A DNA stretch of 64,000 bases from Phyllostachys edulis (GCA_036346405.1 CM070562.1:74047482-74111481), one strand, 5' to 3'. Counted from the first letter of the stretch, positions 21,055 through 33,167 are shown. Program-made: numbers and translations. Notes: generated by a model from the letters alone, not told the origin.

Positions 21055-22702
21055 CTATACGTGCGAACAAGGCTAAATAAATAAAACAACTCCAAATAAA
21101 ATCCAAATAAATACAAAATAAATACTAATAGGAAGAGAATGAATTTAGATGAATTTAGAAATTTGAATCACTCGAATCGGAGTTCGAATGAGAAAGTTAT
21201 GGCCAAAAGAAGATAGGAAAACACATAAAATCAAGAAAAAGGAATTTCCTGATTTCTGGAATTATTTTCCTAAAGGAAAATCGATTTAATCATAGTGACG
21301 TCGTGGAGGGTTTTCCCACGGAAATAAAAAGAAAATGAATTCTGACAAGCGGGGCCCACTTGTCATAGAGAGGGTGTTGGTGGACTAGGTCCACCCGGCT
21401 CTTGGAGATGGTGCGCCACGCGGGCGGCTGACGAGGTGCACACGTGGGAAACCAGGGCCGAGGTGGCGCTACGTGGCACCGACGTGGCTCCCGGGTGGCG
21501 GCCACGTCACGCCGGTGGGCGGCGCTTCTGGCGCGTCGCCGCCGCGCTTCGCGCCACGATAATGAGCGGGCTGCACCAAACGAGAGAGGAGAGGAGGCGG
21601 TTTGGGTGCGCCGACGGTTGCAAGGTTCTGGCGGCACGGAGGCCGGCGGCGCGGGCGCTGGCGGCGAGGCGCGAGGCGGCGACGGTTCGGCGGGCTTCCG
21701 GGAAATGGAGGTGAGCACCGGTGCGCCTCGGGGCGATGCGATCTGGAGGTGGCGGTGGTGACCGGAGGAGCTCGACGGCGGCGGCGGTGCGGAGAATGAA
21801 GCTTTGCGGCGCGAGGAAAAGCTTCACTAGCGCCGAACGAGGCGGGAGGGAGAAGGAGGAGAGGGAAAGAAAGAGGAGGAGGAGGCGGTCCGGCTTGCGC
21901 TTATAGGCGAAGGCGTCCGGAGGAGGAGGATGGCATGGAGCTCCATGCGGCCATTAATGGCGCTTGACCAGCGGCATGGGAGGCGTGGGGTGCGCCAGGC
22001 GTGGGCGAGGCGGCGGGCAGGCGGAGGCGGAGGTGACGCGGCGCCGGGATTCAAGGAGTGGGCGAGGAGGGTGAGGGCAGCAGGATTCGCGGGCGGCATG
22101 GGCACCCAATGGCTCTGTCCGGAGGTAGGAGAAGGGCGGGGAGGCTGACACGGCGGGGCCACACGCCAGCGAGAGAAAGGGGGAGAGAGGGGTGCGGCGC
22201 GAGGCAGCGTTTGAGCCGTCCGATTGAGATCGGACGGTGGCGGGGGAGGGCCTTGGCACTGGGCGTCTTGGCGAGAACGAGAATGGGCCGGAGGAATTCG
22301 GCCCAAACCGAGGAAGGGGATTTTAAGCCTTTTTCTTTTTAGAAAATACCAGAAAAGCAAAAGCAATTTTAGAAAATAGTTTAATCCGTCCAAAAATTCT
22401 AGGAAAATTCACAGAAATCCCTTGAATTATTTAGGACTTAGTAAAAATATTTTCAGCCTCACTATTGCTTTTAATTTTTGGCAATTAATTATTTTTAACA
22501 TAAGGCCAAAGGAAAAACCAAATTAAAAACCAACTAAACTCACTAAACCAACTTTAATTAGTTCAAGTTTAATTAAATCAAATTAAACCACTTTTGAAAT
22601 TCTAAAAATACAATTTAAGCTTTGGCAAAATAATAAAACCAAATGGTTCCTTTTTAAGGTTTTCAAAATTTTCAAAAAAGCCCGGAAAATAGGGATGTTA
22701 CA

Positions 22703-22718
22703 AACCTATACCCCTTAA
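22703..22718 (-). promoter_or_regulatory. Polypurine tract region of gypsy2
   Basis: On the minus strand AAGGGGTATAGGTT directly precedes TGTAACATCCC. The run is interrupted by TAT, weaker than in gypsy1. Confidence 0.7.
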
Positions 22719-22719
22719 A

Positions 22720-22955
22720 TGGAATCTCGACCCCGAGATTGGTCGACTAGAGAATAGGTCGAGAACTCGGCCTTGAGATCTTCTTCACGTTCCCGGTGGC
22801 TTCTTCTTGGTGTGATTGCTCCATCAACTTTGCGAAAACAGAGGATCTTGTTTCTTGTCACACTTCGACACTTCCAAGATCTTGATGGGCTTTGCTCCTT
22901 GTAGGTTAGATCTTCTTGCAAGTCAATCGCTTCTATGACATCTGCTCTTCGACAC
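22720..22955 (-). pseudogene. Chromodomain relic, gypsy2
   Basis: Downstream of the integrase, minus frame 22921-22715 reads QEDLTYKEQSP, SVTRNKILCFRKV and REREEDLKAEF, recognisable next to the gypsy1 chromodomain but with frame changes on both sides. It confirms the chromovirus class. Confidence 0.75.
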
Positions 22956-23862
22956 TCATGAGCACTTCTTCAACTGAGACACTTGAAAAACATCATGCAC
23001 ATCTGACAACTGAGGCGGAAGCTCTAACTTGTAAGCAACTTCTCCTCTTTTGGCCAGAACTGGAAAAGGTCCAATGTATCTAGGTGCGAGCTTTCCACTG
23101 ACTCTGAAGCGACGCATCCCTTTGAGAGGTGAGACCTTCAGGTACACATGATCTCTAGGTACAAAAGCTAATTCTCGATGATGGTTATCAGCATAACTCT
23201 TCTGCCTGGTCTGGGCTGTTCTCAGCTTTTCTCTGATTGACTTAACTTGATCTTCAGCTTCCTTTAGGATTTCTGGTCCAAGCACTTGTCCTTCGCTGGA
23301 CTCAGTCCAATACAAAGGTGTTCGACACATTCTTCCGTAGAGGGCCTCAAACGGGGACATCTGTAGACTTGATTGATGACTATTGTTGTAAGAAAACTCT
23401 ACATAAGGTAGCATTTGATCCCAGCTGGTCTGGTTCTCTAGAGCGCAGGCTCTCAACATATCTTCTAAGATTTGATTTACCCTTTCTGTTTGACCATCTG
23501 TCTGAGGATGGTAGGCCGTACTGAAATTCAGATTAGTGCCCATGACGCTGTGCAGCTTTTGCCAAAATCTTGAGGTGAACTGGGTTCCTCGATCCGACAC
23601 GATCTTCTTTGGCACTCCATGCTGACATACTATCTTGGCCATATACAATTACGCAAGTCTGCTCTCTGAGTAGGTGGTCTTGATCGATGAAGTGAGCCAC
23701 TTTTGTTAGGCGATCGGCAATTACCCAGATAGAATCATATCCAAATTTGGTTCTTGGCGGATCGTGATAAAATCCATTCGATTTCTTTCCATTTCCATTC
23801 GGTATGCTCAAAGGTTGCAAAAGTCCAAAGAGTTCTCGATGCTCGGCTTTAACTCGTGGCAA
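22956..23862 (-). pseudogene. Integrase core and GPF/Y module, gypsy2
   Basis: Frame 23648-22956 (230 codons) contains IVSDRGTQFTSRFW (second Asp), TDGQTERVNQILEDML (Glu), YNNSHQSSLQMSPFEALYGR and KLAPRYIGPFPVL. The first Asp region is in the overlapping frame 23862-23533 (FYHDPPRTKFGYDSIWVIAD). A frameshift separates them near 23640. The role is strand transfer of cDNA into host DNA. Confidence 0.9.
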
Positions 23863-25153
23863 ACATCACATTGTGCAATATACTCAAAGCAACTTCACGC
23901 TTCATGCTAGGCCACCAATAAAATTCCTTAAGGTCTTGATACATTTTAGTGCTTCCAGGGTGAATGGAGTACAAGGTTTCATGAGCTTCCTTGAGTATTA
24001 ACTGTTTCAGTTCCTTCTGATCCGGTACACAAATACGCTTGTCAAACCATAGGACACCTTGCTCATCTTCTGAAAATCTTAAGGATTTACCCTGCTTCAT
24101 GTTTTTCTTGATTTCCTTGATATCCGTATCTTCTTCTTGGGCTTTCTTGATCTGATCCTGAAGAGTTGGTTGCACTTCCAGGGTAGCTAAGTAACCTTCT
24201 TCGACTAACTCGAGCCTGAGCTTCTGAAATTCTTCGAGCAACGCTGGTTGACTTTCTTTGATCATCAGAGTATTGCAGTAGGTCTTTCTACTTAGAGCAT
24301 CTGCTACAACATTTGCTTTGCCTGGGTGATAATGAATTCCCAGGTTGTAATCCTTGATCAATTCCAACCATCTTCTTTGTCTCATACTTAGATCTGCTTG
24401 GGTGAAAATGTACTTTAAGCTCTTATGGTCCGTGTAAACTTCGCAGCGATTACCGATGAGGTAATGGCGCCATATCTTTAAAGCATGCACTACGGCAGCT
24501 AATTCTAAGTCATGAGTGGGGTAATTGACTTCATGAGGCTTCAATTGGCGTGAAGCATAGGCTACCACTCTCCTTTCCTGCATCAAAACACAACCGAGAC
24601 CTTGGCGAGATGCATCACAGTAAATCCCAAAATCCTTCCGAACATCCGGTAGAATCAGCACTGGGGCGGTGGTCAAACGCTTCTTTAATTCTTTAAAACT
24701 TTGCTCACATTCTGGCGTCCAAGCAAATTTCTTCTCCTTCTTCAGCAATTGGGTAAGGGGTCTTGCTATTCTTGAGAATCCTTCTATGAACCGGCGGTAG
24801 TAACCTGCCATTCCAAGGAAACTTCTGACTTGAGGTACTGACTTGGGTGACTCCCAGTTGAGCACATCCTTGACTTTACTAGGGTTGTGGCGACTCATAC
24901 TTCCAGACATGACGTGTCCCAAAAAGGTAACTTCTTTCATCCAAAACTCACACTTGTCGAATTTAGCATAGAGTTGATGATCTCTAAGCTTATTCAAAAC
25001 CAAGCGAAGGTGCTCTTCATGCTCTTCTTCACTCTTAGAGTAGATTAGGATATCGTCAATAAAGACAATGACGAACTTATCCAAATACTCCATGAATACT
25101 TTATTCATCAAGTTCATAAAGTAAGCTGGTGCATTGGTTAATCCAAAAGACAT
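23849..25153 (-). pseudogene. RT C-terminal half, RNase H, integrase zinc finger start, gypsy2
   Basis: 434-codon minus frame. It opens MSFGLTNAPAYFMNLMNKVF and carries the RT site VFIDDILIYSKS (FIDD), then GMAGYYRRFIEGFSRIARPL. RNase H has YCDASRQGLGCVLMQ (Asp), DLELAAVVHALKIWRHYL (Glu) and YTDHKSLKYIFTQ (Asp). It ends in the integrase finger HETLYSIHP ... YWWPSMK; the Cys pair is lost in a frameshift at about 23860. The upstream RT part overlaps in another frame at 25138-26001. Confidence 0.92.
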
Positions 25154-26001
25154 GACCGTATACTCATGACAAATCCATATCGGGTTGAGAAAGTCGCTTG
25201 AATATCTTCCTCACGAATCTTCAACTGATGGTATCCTGACCTCAAATCTATCTTGGAGAACACTCCGGCTCCTTTTAACTGGTCAAACAAATCATCTATC
25301 CTGGGCAGAGGGTACTTGTTCTTGATGGTGACTTCATTAAGAGAGCGGTAATCCACACACATCCGCTGGGTACCATCCTTCTTAGGGACGAAGATCACCG
25401 GGGCTCCCCAAGGTGAAGAACTTGGTCGGACAAATCCTTTATCTTGCATTTCTTCAATCTGCTTCTTCAGCTCGACTAAGTCATCAACCGGCAAACGGTA
25501 GGGTCTCTTGGAAATGGGTGCAGTTCCTGGAACTAGGTTAATGACAAACTCTAGGTCCCTGTCCGGTGGCATTCCAGGTAACTCCTCCGGAAAGACATCT
25601 GGAAACTCTCTGACTACCGGCACATCTTCCAAAGATAAAGTACTGACACTGCAGACTAAGGCTCCATCATACTTTTCCGTAGAGGCTTCGAACTTCACCT
25701 TGATTCCATCTGGGCTGACCAACGTGATGCTTCTGTCACCACAATCCAAAACTGCTTGGTGATCAGAAAGCCAATCCATACCCAAAATCACATCTAGGGA
25801 TTTGGCATTGATAATTATAAGGTTGGCTAAGAATTCTACCCCTTCTATGGTTACTTTAACCTTAGGGCAGCCTTGGTTCGTACTCAACTCCGAACCAGGT
25901 GTACGAATCAACATAGCATTTTTAAGAGTCAGAACCTTTAGCTGATGCTTTGCAACAAAACTCCGAGAAACAAGCGAATGGGTAGCTCGAGAATCAAACA
26001 A
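25138..26001 (-). pseudogene. Protease C-terminal part and RT N-terminal half, gypsy2
   Basis: 287-codon minus frame. Protease site is altered to MFDSRATHSLVSRSF (DSG to DSR), followed by SLDVILGMDWLSDHQ. RT start is FPDVFPEELPGMPPDRDLEF, then ISKRPYRLPVDDLVELKKQI, RMCVDYRSLNEVTIKNKYPL and GVFSKIDLRSGYHQLKI. It ends where a frameshift at about 25150 moves to the next frame. The DSG change should kill proteolysis. Confidence 0.92.
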
Positions 26002-27254
26002 AAGCAGAAAGGCAGTGCTGAATTTACTAGGAACTTACCCAAAGACGACGTCAAGGGCTATCTGGGCTTCCTCTACCGTGACATGGTTCTACGGCCTCTT
26101 CCAAAGTCTGAGGGTCTTGGTGGTCTTTGTTGGAGTCCGAGGGCTCCGTCCTGCTCTGGCATGGGGGTTACTGGTTGGGGTAGCTCAAGGTTGAATCGGT
26201 GGTGATGGACCTTGCTTCGAGGGCAATTCTTGGCATAATGTCCGAGTTCTTGACGGTTAAACAGTGATTCTGCGGCAAGGTTGTTGCTTCTTGGCTGCTG
26301 GTTGTTGGTGTTGTTGTTGAAGCTGCGGAATCCTAGGGTAGCTAGGCGAGGTGCTGTTGCAGGGGTCCTGAAGGTGACAGGAGGAACAGAATGAGCTGGG
26401 TATTGCGCATTCGTTCTGGCCCTCTGCGAATGAATTTGATGAGTACCATGCTGCATCGACTTCCTTTTATGAGATTCCGCCAGTTCGCGACGTGACTCTT
26501 CTATGAGCATGGCCTTGTTGACTAGCAGCTGGAAATTGGCATAGTCGTTGCCAACGACCTGAACCTTCAAGCTAGGGTTGAGTCCTCGCTTGAAACGCTT
26601 CTGACGAGCATCATCGGTGGCAACATCCTCTGGGGCATAACGAGAGAGTTGAGTGAACTTGTTTAGATATTCACTCAGCGATGTTCCTTGTTTGACTCAC
26701 GAAACTCATTCTTCTTCATTTCTACCTTTAAAATCGGGGATATGGGAGAGGCGGAAAGCTTCTGAAAATTCAGTCCAAGTGATGTTCTGGTGGTTCTCAT
26801 GGGCGGCACAATAGTTATCCCACCATTCTGCGGCGGTGCCTTCTAGCTGGTGTGTGGCATAAAGAACTTTCTCACGGTCATCACACCGGGTAATGGCAAG
26901 CTTCTTTTCGGTAGAGCGCAGCCAATCATCTGCCTCGAGAGGCTCGGAGGAGCCGGAGAAGGTAGGTGGATGGGTCCTCATAAACTCTGCCAACTTTGGT
27001 GATGATAAGTGGTGGGGAAATTTGGTGGCATGGCATTTGCTTGGTTGTTCAGTTCAAGATGTGAAGCGAGAGCGATGGTATCTGATCTGTTGAGTCATCA
27101 TCTGGTTCATGTTCTACATCATTGCATTCATCAAGCTAGCGCTTGTCTTTGCCATGAACTGTCCCAAACCCTGATCTGTTGTTGCGGCTGGGGTTGGTGG
27201 CGTAACGGGGTCCACTTGTTCCTCCTGACTTGCCGAGTTGCGGGTTTGAACCAT
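26002..27254 (-). pseudogene. Gag, gypsy2, with damaged zinc knuckle
   Basis: Likely start MVQTRNSASQEEQ at 27254 (the first Met in frame, at 27419, has an unusual hydrophobic lead and is less likely). Capsid signature at 26993-26706: THPPTFSGSSEPLEADDWLR and EGTAAEWWDNYCAAHENH. After a frameshift, 26570-26073 has NFQLLVNKAMLIEESRREL. The knuckle reads LFNRQELGHYAKNCPRSK: the His and last Cys remain but the first two Cys are lost. Confidence 0.85.
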
Positions 27255-27750
27255 CTGCACAGATCTTCTCGGGTTTAATAGATGAGAGGAAGAAAGCATA
27301 ATAGGAAAGAGGGAAAAGCACAGAGGCGAGTAAGAGAAGGGAGAAAGACGGGACAACCTAATCGGGGAAAGTTGGTTTAACCCAACAAACAATAGCCGGA
27401 AAGCTAAAAGAGGCAACAAAACTCAAGCCTCCGATTCTATCGATACTGAAATTAAAAGGGTAACTGCACTACAAATCTATCTTATTTTGGCGGGCGACTC
27501 TAAGCAAAGCTCGATTCTATAGAGATTATCAAGATGAGAGGGTCACTTTACATTTCGAAACAAAGTTCAGAAAAGATAAGAAGTCAGACTTTAAGAATGG
27601 AATAAGGAGAGATTAGCATAAGATGAGGAAGAATAGAGTAAGGCGAGAGGAGAATACTATTTAAGTTAATTGTTGGTTTGATTTATAACATAAAATTTCG
27701 AAGTTTTGACTAAACGACCATGCTAACTATGGTTCGTCCTCTGATCGATA
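27255..27750 (-). other. gypsy2 5' leader
   Basis: About 500 bp between the primer site and gag, purine-rich on the plus strand, without coding potential. It would hold the packaging signal, which I cannot locate. Confidence 0.6.
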
Positions 27751-27763
27751 TGGCTCGATACCA
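27751..27763 (-). promoter_or_regulatory. Primer binding site, initiator tRNA-Met type
   Basis: Minus strand TGGTATCGAGCCA, 3 nt after the end of the 5' LTR. It matches the usual TGGTATCAGAGC primer site for initiator tRNA-Met with one base missing. Confidence 0.75.
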
Positions 27764-28053
27764 CATTGCCGGGACCCGGGTATGCAACCCCAGGACCCTC
27801 TGTGTATTCTGAACTAGTCCCATGATCAGTAGCTAGCTCACACAGATACAACATTGGTGTAATCATAACCACACAACCAAACTAAAGATGAAGCAGACAA
27901 ATTAATAATATTAAGCAAAAGGGACCTTATGGTCAAGTCTTACAACAGTTGCCACATAGGGCTAAAGACAACAGAGTAAACTTGCAGCGGAGAACAAAAC
28001 ATCTGGTGGAGGTCACCCAATATGCCCACCGGCAATCGAGTGAGGGACGAGAC

Positions 28054-28118
28054 CTAGTTCGCATAGTCTTCAAAGAAGTCGTCTTCATAGAACTCTGAGT
28101 TCACTGGTTCACCCACCT
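28054..28118 (-). other. Split LTR ORF, terminal exon B (gypsy2 5' LTR)
   Basis: Identical in length and stop to 19615-19679; same acceptor AATCAGCAG and phase. Confidence 0.6.
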
Positions 28119-29431
28119 CTGCTGATTTAAACAGAGGGCGCAAGGCCATGAGTACTTTGAATGTACTCAGCAAGTCATAGTGAATTGTATGCAAGTAATA
28201 TTTATGCAAGGCTTAACAAGGATAGCTTTATGGCTCATTTGCGGAAAGCATTATTTGACAGTAAATACCATAAGTAGATTGCAAAGCATAATTTAAAAGA
28301 CTAACACATAAGTAAGCAGTTTTCTTTGAAACAACTAGTGAACACCCTGTTCACTTCCCAGACATCAACCAACTACAAGATTCGACCAAACCATTCCATC
28401 ACTTTCGACAAAAGTTCTACCCCTTGCGTGAAATCACCAGGCATGTCTATAACCGGGGACACGGCTATTCGAATAGTTTTACACTCTGCAGAGGTGGTAC
28501 AGCTTGACCCACAAGACACGAATTTCTCTAGTTTGTCCGGCATATATCTATGCCACCGCTCACTACCTTGGGTAAGCAGTCTAGAGCACGTGACAAGGCT
28601 TTTACAAAGTTCTGTCTTGACTTCGATTGCATTAGCTAAGGTTTAGCCTCTATCCGCCCCCTCTTGCGCTGTTCCCAACCAAAAGAGAACCAAACCAAGA
28701 CATTGCTAATTAGTCGGCAGTCTATCCCAATCTAGACATGTGGTTGTGCAGTTGAGGCCCAGATCAATGGTTCAAGGTTAAGTCCTTATTTGGTTGCTCG
28801 ACGAGACGGTTCCACATTCCAAGTGTGCGTTCGGCACCCACCCTTTCCACCACCCACTCGTCCAGAGCATAAATCATTTTCGTTCAACTTTGGCCAAATG
28901 ACCACCCTAGTCATGGCACAACATCTTTACAAAAGTGGCTCCGCCACGGTTCCATAATTTTCTTTAGTCAAATTCATCATGTTGGGTTCAACCCGACGGA
29001 GGACCACCTAGTCCTGGCACACAAATTTTAGTAAGGTGACAACAAATGTCGTGGTCTCACACAGACCACACTTAGCATTATTAGCAACACAGTCGTTGCT
29101 ACACAAGCCACAAACCATGTGCGCTAGGGCAAATCAACCTTTATTGATTCATGAGATCGGGACCAACGTCTATTAGAGCATGACTAAGCAATAAATCGTA
29201 CCCATGTTGGTAGCACAATAATATCCAACTAATAATTTACCATCCTAGGGTGTCCAAGGATTTATGTCATTCAAGGAAACATGTCAATTACAAATTATCA
29301 AGGAGGTATAATGGCAATTAGGTAATTAACTAATCCCAAAACCACTTATTATAAAATTAGCCATGCATGTTTATATAAAACAATATACTTTTTATAAAAT
29401 GGGATCAATATGATCAAAGGTCTCGACTTGC

Positions 29432-29494
29432 CTTCGTTGAAGAGTAGCGATGCCCGATTAAATCGGGTCATGAAAGCTTCCGAAACGTCGGGAC
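29432..29494 (-). other. Split LTR ORF, exon A (gypsy2 5' LTR)
   Basis: 63 nt after acceptor GTATAG: 2 nt, 20 codons, 1 nt, ending GAAG before the GC donor GCAAGT. The peptide contains PDVSEAFMTRFNRASLLFNE. Its middle differs from the 3' LTR copy by small compensating indels, yet total length stays 63. Confidence 0.6.
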
Positions 29495-31171
29495 CTATAC
29501 GTGCGAACAAGGCAAAATAAATAAAACAACTCCAAATAAAATCCAAATAAATACAAAATAAATACTAATAGAAATAGAATGAATTTAGATGAATTTAGAA
29601 ATTTGAATCACTCGAATCGGAGTTCGAATGAGAAAGTTATGGCCAAAAGAAGATAGGAAAACACATAAAATCAAGAAAAAGGAATTTCCTGATTTCTGGA
29701 ATTATTTTCCTAAAGGAAAATCGATTTAATGTGCAAGCTGACGTCAGCGAAGGGTTTTCCGACTGGAAATAAAAAGAAAAAGAATTCTGACAAGCGGGGC
29801 CCACTTGTCATAGAGAGGGTGTTGGTGGACTAGTTCCACCCGGCTCTTGGAGATGGTGCGCCACGCGGGTGGCTGACGAGGCGCACACGTGGGCAACCAG
29901 GGCCGAGGTGGCGCTCGTGGCACCGACGTGGCTCGGGTGGCGGCCACGTCACGCCGGTGGCGGCGCTTCGAGGTGCGCAGCGTCGCCCGGCCTTCGCGCC
30001 ACAGCGACAGCGGGCCGCACCAAACGAGAGAGGAGAGGCGGTTTGCGTGCGCCGCGAGTTCCAAGGTTGCGGCGGCAACGGAGGCAGCAAGTGGCGGCGG
30101 GCGTGGAGGCGAGGCGAGGCGCGAGGCGGCGACGGGCTCGGCGGGCTTCCGGAAATGGAGGTGAGCACCGGTGCGCCTCGTAGGCGCGTTGCCGAGGAGG
30201 TGGCGGTGGTGACCGGAGGAGCTCGGCAGCGGCAAGGTGCGTGAGAATGAAGCTCGGCGGCAGGAAAAAGCTTCACTAGCGGCCGAACGAGAGCGGGAGG
30301 GAGAAGGGGAGGAGAGGGGAAAGAAAGAGGAGGAGGAGGCGGTCCGGGTGCGCGCTTTTATAGGCGAAGGGGGCGTCCGGAGGAGGAGGATGGCATGGAG
30401 CTCCATGCCGCCGTTAATGGCTTGACCATGGCATGGGAGGCGTGGGCGCGCCAGGCGTGGCGTGGCGGCAGGCGCGGTGGGAGGCGGGAGGCGACGCGGC
30501 GGCCGGCGGGATTCGCGGGAGTGGGCGAGGAGTGGGTGAGGGCAGCAGGATTCGCGGGCGGCATGGGCGCCCAACGGCTCTGTCCGGAGGTAGGAGAAGG
30601 GCGGGGAGGCTGACACGGCGGGGCCACACGCCAGCGAGAGAAAGGGGGAGAGAGGGGTGCGGGCGAGGACGCGTGCGAGCCGTCCGATTGAGATCGGACG
30701 GTGGCGAGGGGAGGCGCTTGCACTGGCCGCGTCTTGAGCGAAAAGATGTGCCGGAGGAATTCGGCCCAAACCGAGGGAGGGGATTTTAAGCCTTTTTCTT
30801 TTTAGAAAATACCAGAAAAGCAAAAGCAATTTTAGAAAATAGTTTAATCCGTCCAAAAATTCTAGGAAAATTCACAGAAATCCCTTGAATTATTTAGGAC
30901 TTAGTAAAAATATTTTCAGCCTCACTATTGCTTTTAATTTTTGGCAGTTAATTATTTTTAACATAAGGCCAAAGTAAAAACCAAATTAAAAACCAACTAA
31001 ACTCACTAAACCAACTTTAATTAGTTCAAGTTTAATTAAATCAAATTAAACCACTTTTGAAATTCTAAAAATACAATTTAAGCTTTGGCAAAATAATAAA
31101 ACCAAATGGTTCCTTTTTAAGGTTTTCAAAATTTTCAAAAAAAGCCCAGAAAATAGGGATGTTACAGTATA

Positions 31172-31237
31172 CACGAGGGTGTCTAATGGGTCCTCAAAGA
31201 GGGGACAGGTCGCCAGGAAGTGAATGAGTATGGATTG
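31172..31237 (-). repeat. LTR H fragment, piece 2
   Basis: 66 bp between the gypsy2 duplication and the Sirevirus 5' LTR. It continues the 19278-19326 piece and leads to 47252 once both insertions are removed. The last bases gattg correspond to the Sirevirus target site. Confidence 0.55.
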
Positions 31238-31337
31238 TGTGAACACCATGAGGATATGCTCATGATCCTAAGTGATGTTACAATTGGCAATTTGGTTGAA
31301 GGTTTGTTGGAATTCCTGTTTTTCAAAAAGTTTTAGT

Positions 31338-31655
31338 AAAGTGTCAGGATTATCGGTAGTACCGGAGTGTTAACCACGGTAATACCGCATTGCAGAACAA
31401 CCAGCTTAAGTAGAGAGGTGCTACCTGAGGCTTTTGTGAGAGCGTGGCGATTTTCTGGTATCTGTAGTACCGACTTGGAAGCCGCGGTACTACCACGTAA
31501 CGGTACGACCGTTGGTTGTTAAGCGGTATGGAAATACCAGTAGTAGTGTCTTGCGAGATTTTCGGGAATCCTTTGAGAGCGGTATGACCGCAGTGCTAAG
31601 AGCGGTACTACCGTGATGCGGTAGTACTGGGTGTTACATGGAGGTAGTACCGCAT
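31338..31655. repeat. Cluster of CGGTA(G/C)TACCG palindromes in Sirevirus LTR
   Basis: At least eight GGTAGTACCG / GCGGTACTACC / GCGGTATGACCGC motifs, spaced about 20-60 bp, in U3. A second cluster near 32945-33000 includes the 13-bp palindrome GCGGTAGTACCGC (32964-32976). Dense LTR palindromes are a known Sirevirus trait. Confidence 0.8.
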
Positions 31656-32350
31656 TTGCTGAGAATTTTGGTTATCTTTGTTTCTTTCAGAGATTTGAGT
31701 TGGGAATAGGTCATATCCTTGTTTGCCATTGCATATGTGTTGCATATTGCATGTTTTGAGCTAACGTGGGTCAAGTTGTGAAGAACTTGTTCCCGGAGAT
31801 GATTTCTCTATCTATTGCTGTGCAGGTGGCTTGTAGGTCAACGACGGTCAAACGGCGAGGAGGATCAGGACTAAGCTTGGAGAGCTGAGGTCCAGACCAA
31901 TCGTGGATACCGAGTGAAGTAAGGTGACTCAAGCATGGTGCAGAATGGATGAAGTTGATCGAACGGGCAGTTCAATGCAGCTGGTTGGATCAAGCGGTGC
32001 AGGGGTCGGTGCAAGTGCCTTGGAGGTTCCGATGAGATTCGGACGGGAGAGATTTGCTGACATGATGAGAGCCGTTGATCAACCTACACGTGGCGAAGCA
32101 GGCGATTGCTTCGATAGGATCGGACTCAGTCCATGGAGAAGAATCGAGAAGGGGTATTTTGGTAATTTCACCAAATACCACCTTTGTGATCTCTTGACTA
32201 AACCGCGGCACAGGTCGGCGCTTGGAGAAGTGGTATAGGTCAATCGAAGATGAAGACGGTGCTTTGAGATGCGTGCGTGTGTTTATCCCATTGTGTGTGT
32301 TAGGGATTAATGTGTGCCCTAATGGAATATTCCTAGATGCTTAGCTTCCA

Positions 32351-32360
32351 CTATATAAGG
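32351..32360 (+). promoter_or_regulatory. Sirevirus TATA box
   Basis: CTATATAAGG followed by GCTGTGTGCTGTTTCCAGCA; same in the 3' LTR near 46488. It separates U3 from R. Confidence 0.75.
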
Positions 32361-33113
32361 GCTGTGTGCTGTTTCCAGCAGTTCAATGCGTTTTCATTTG
32401 AGACTATCCTTAGGGTTTTGGAGAGGGAGAGAACAACTAGGTTTCTAGGGATTGATTGACTGAGTGTTGCTCATGTATTGAGTTGTGTCCTCCAAGATGG
32501 AGTGGCTGTAAACCTCAAATCTTCAATCATCAATCAATCCATGCAAGTTCTCTGAGATGAGCCCTCTTCGTTCTTTTATCTGTTCTTGCATCCTATGTGA
32601 TGTTTTGGTGCTTTTGATGATCCACTGCTTCTCCCTTGAATCTTTTTGTTGATAGTGCTTGGTATGACTTGTGGGAGACCATCCAAGGTCATCTTGATCA
32701 TCCATAACCCTCGAGCAAGCCTAGGATCAGTGTTGGGTATATGACCCGGTTTTGACCCTTGCTTTGCCAATCTGAAAAAGGTCAAAACTTTGTCGTGGAT
32801 CTGTTGAATAGATGATTGGAATAGGTTCCTGATATCCCCTAGTGGTTTTGTTTCAGGTTTGATAAGGTTTGGTTGGGTGAATCACAAGTTGATCATTCTT
32901 TAGGTTTGAAACTCTGCTGTCTGCAAGAACTCCAGAAAAATCGGTCATACCGCACTATGAACAGCGGTAGTACCGCAATCACAATGGCGGTAGTACCGAT
33001 TTCGGTTTATTTTCAGCAGAGATTCTGATTTCTGTTGTTGCTTCTTTGAGGGGTTGCAAAAATTGTTTGAGCACCTATTCACCCCCCTCTATTCGCCTTT
33101 CCGGTCCTACAAG

Positions 33114-33125
33114 TGGTATCAGAGC
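33114..33125 (+). promoter_or_regulatory. Primer binding site, initiator tRNA-Met
   Basis: TGGTATCAGAGC two bases after the 5' LTR, the perfect initiator tRNA-Met primer site. Confidence 0.95.
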
Positions 33126-33167
33126 TCGGTTAGCTCTTCTCGTAGATCTTAACCGGTCTTTGGAGCC

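Larger units (their letters stand above)
19327..22702 (-). repeat. gypsy2 3' LTR (3376 bp)
   Basis: From TGTCGGGACC (19327) to GGGATGTTACA (22702); on the minus strand it runs TGTAACATCCC to GGTCCCGACA. TATA box near 21898-21904 (minus CTATAAGC), a very GC-rich first transcribed part (about 21.4-21.9 kb), exon A (20992-21054), palindromes (20021-20049), hairpin (19711-19729) and exon B (19615-19679). Confidence 0.95.
19327..31166 (-). mobile_element. Full-length chromovirus gypsy2 (11.84 kb), TSD gtata
   Basis: Two direct LTRs (19327-22702 and 27767-31166) around a gag-pol region on the minus strand, with a perfect 5-bp duplication gtata at 19322-19326 and 31167-31171. Primer site and polypurine tract are in place. 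Domain order gag, protease, RT, RNase H, integrase, chromodomain relic defines a Ty3/gypsy chromovirus of the Tekay/Del type. Several frameshifts show it is dead. It sits in LTR H. The LTR copies are highly similar but differ by many small indels. Confidence 0.97.
27767..31166 (-). repeat. gypsy2 5' LTR (3400 bp)
   Basis: From TGCCGGGACC (27767; the 3' LTR has TGTC) to GGGATGTTACA (31166). TATA box at about 30354-30363 (minus CTATAAAAG), GC-rich first transcribed segment, exon A (29432-29494), palindromes (28465-28493), hairpin (28150-28168) and exon B (28054-28118). Many short indels against the 3' copy lie in the GC-rich segment. Confidence 0.95.
31238..33111 (+). repeat. Sirevirus 5' LTR (1874 bp)
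   Basis: Starts TGTGAACACC, ends CCGGTCCTACA. Contains clusters of CGGTAGTACCG-type palindromes (about 31338-31650 and 32945-33000), a TATA box (CTATATAAGG near 32351-32360) and a 3' end typical of Sireviruses. Near-identical to the 3' LTR. Confidence 0.95.

Noticed and set aside
29744..30856. 370-codon minus frame
   Set aside because: Very GC-rich promoter and first-transcribed region of the gypsy2 LTR. The 3' LTR copy breaks the frame by several indels not divisible by three.
33111..33130. tRNA gene suggested by GGTATCAGAGC
   Set aside because: This is the retrotransposon primer binding site, complementary to a tRNA 3' end, not a tRNA gene.
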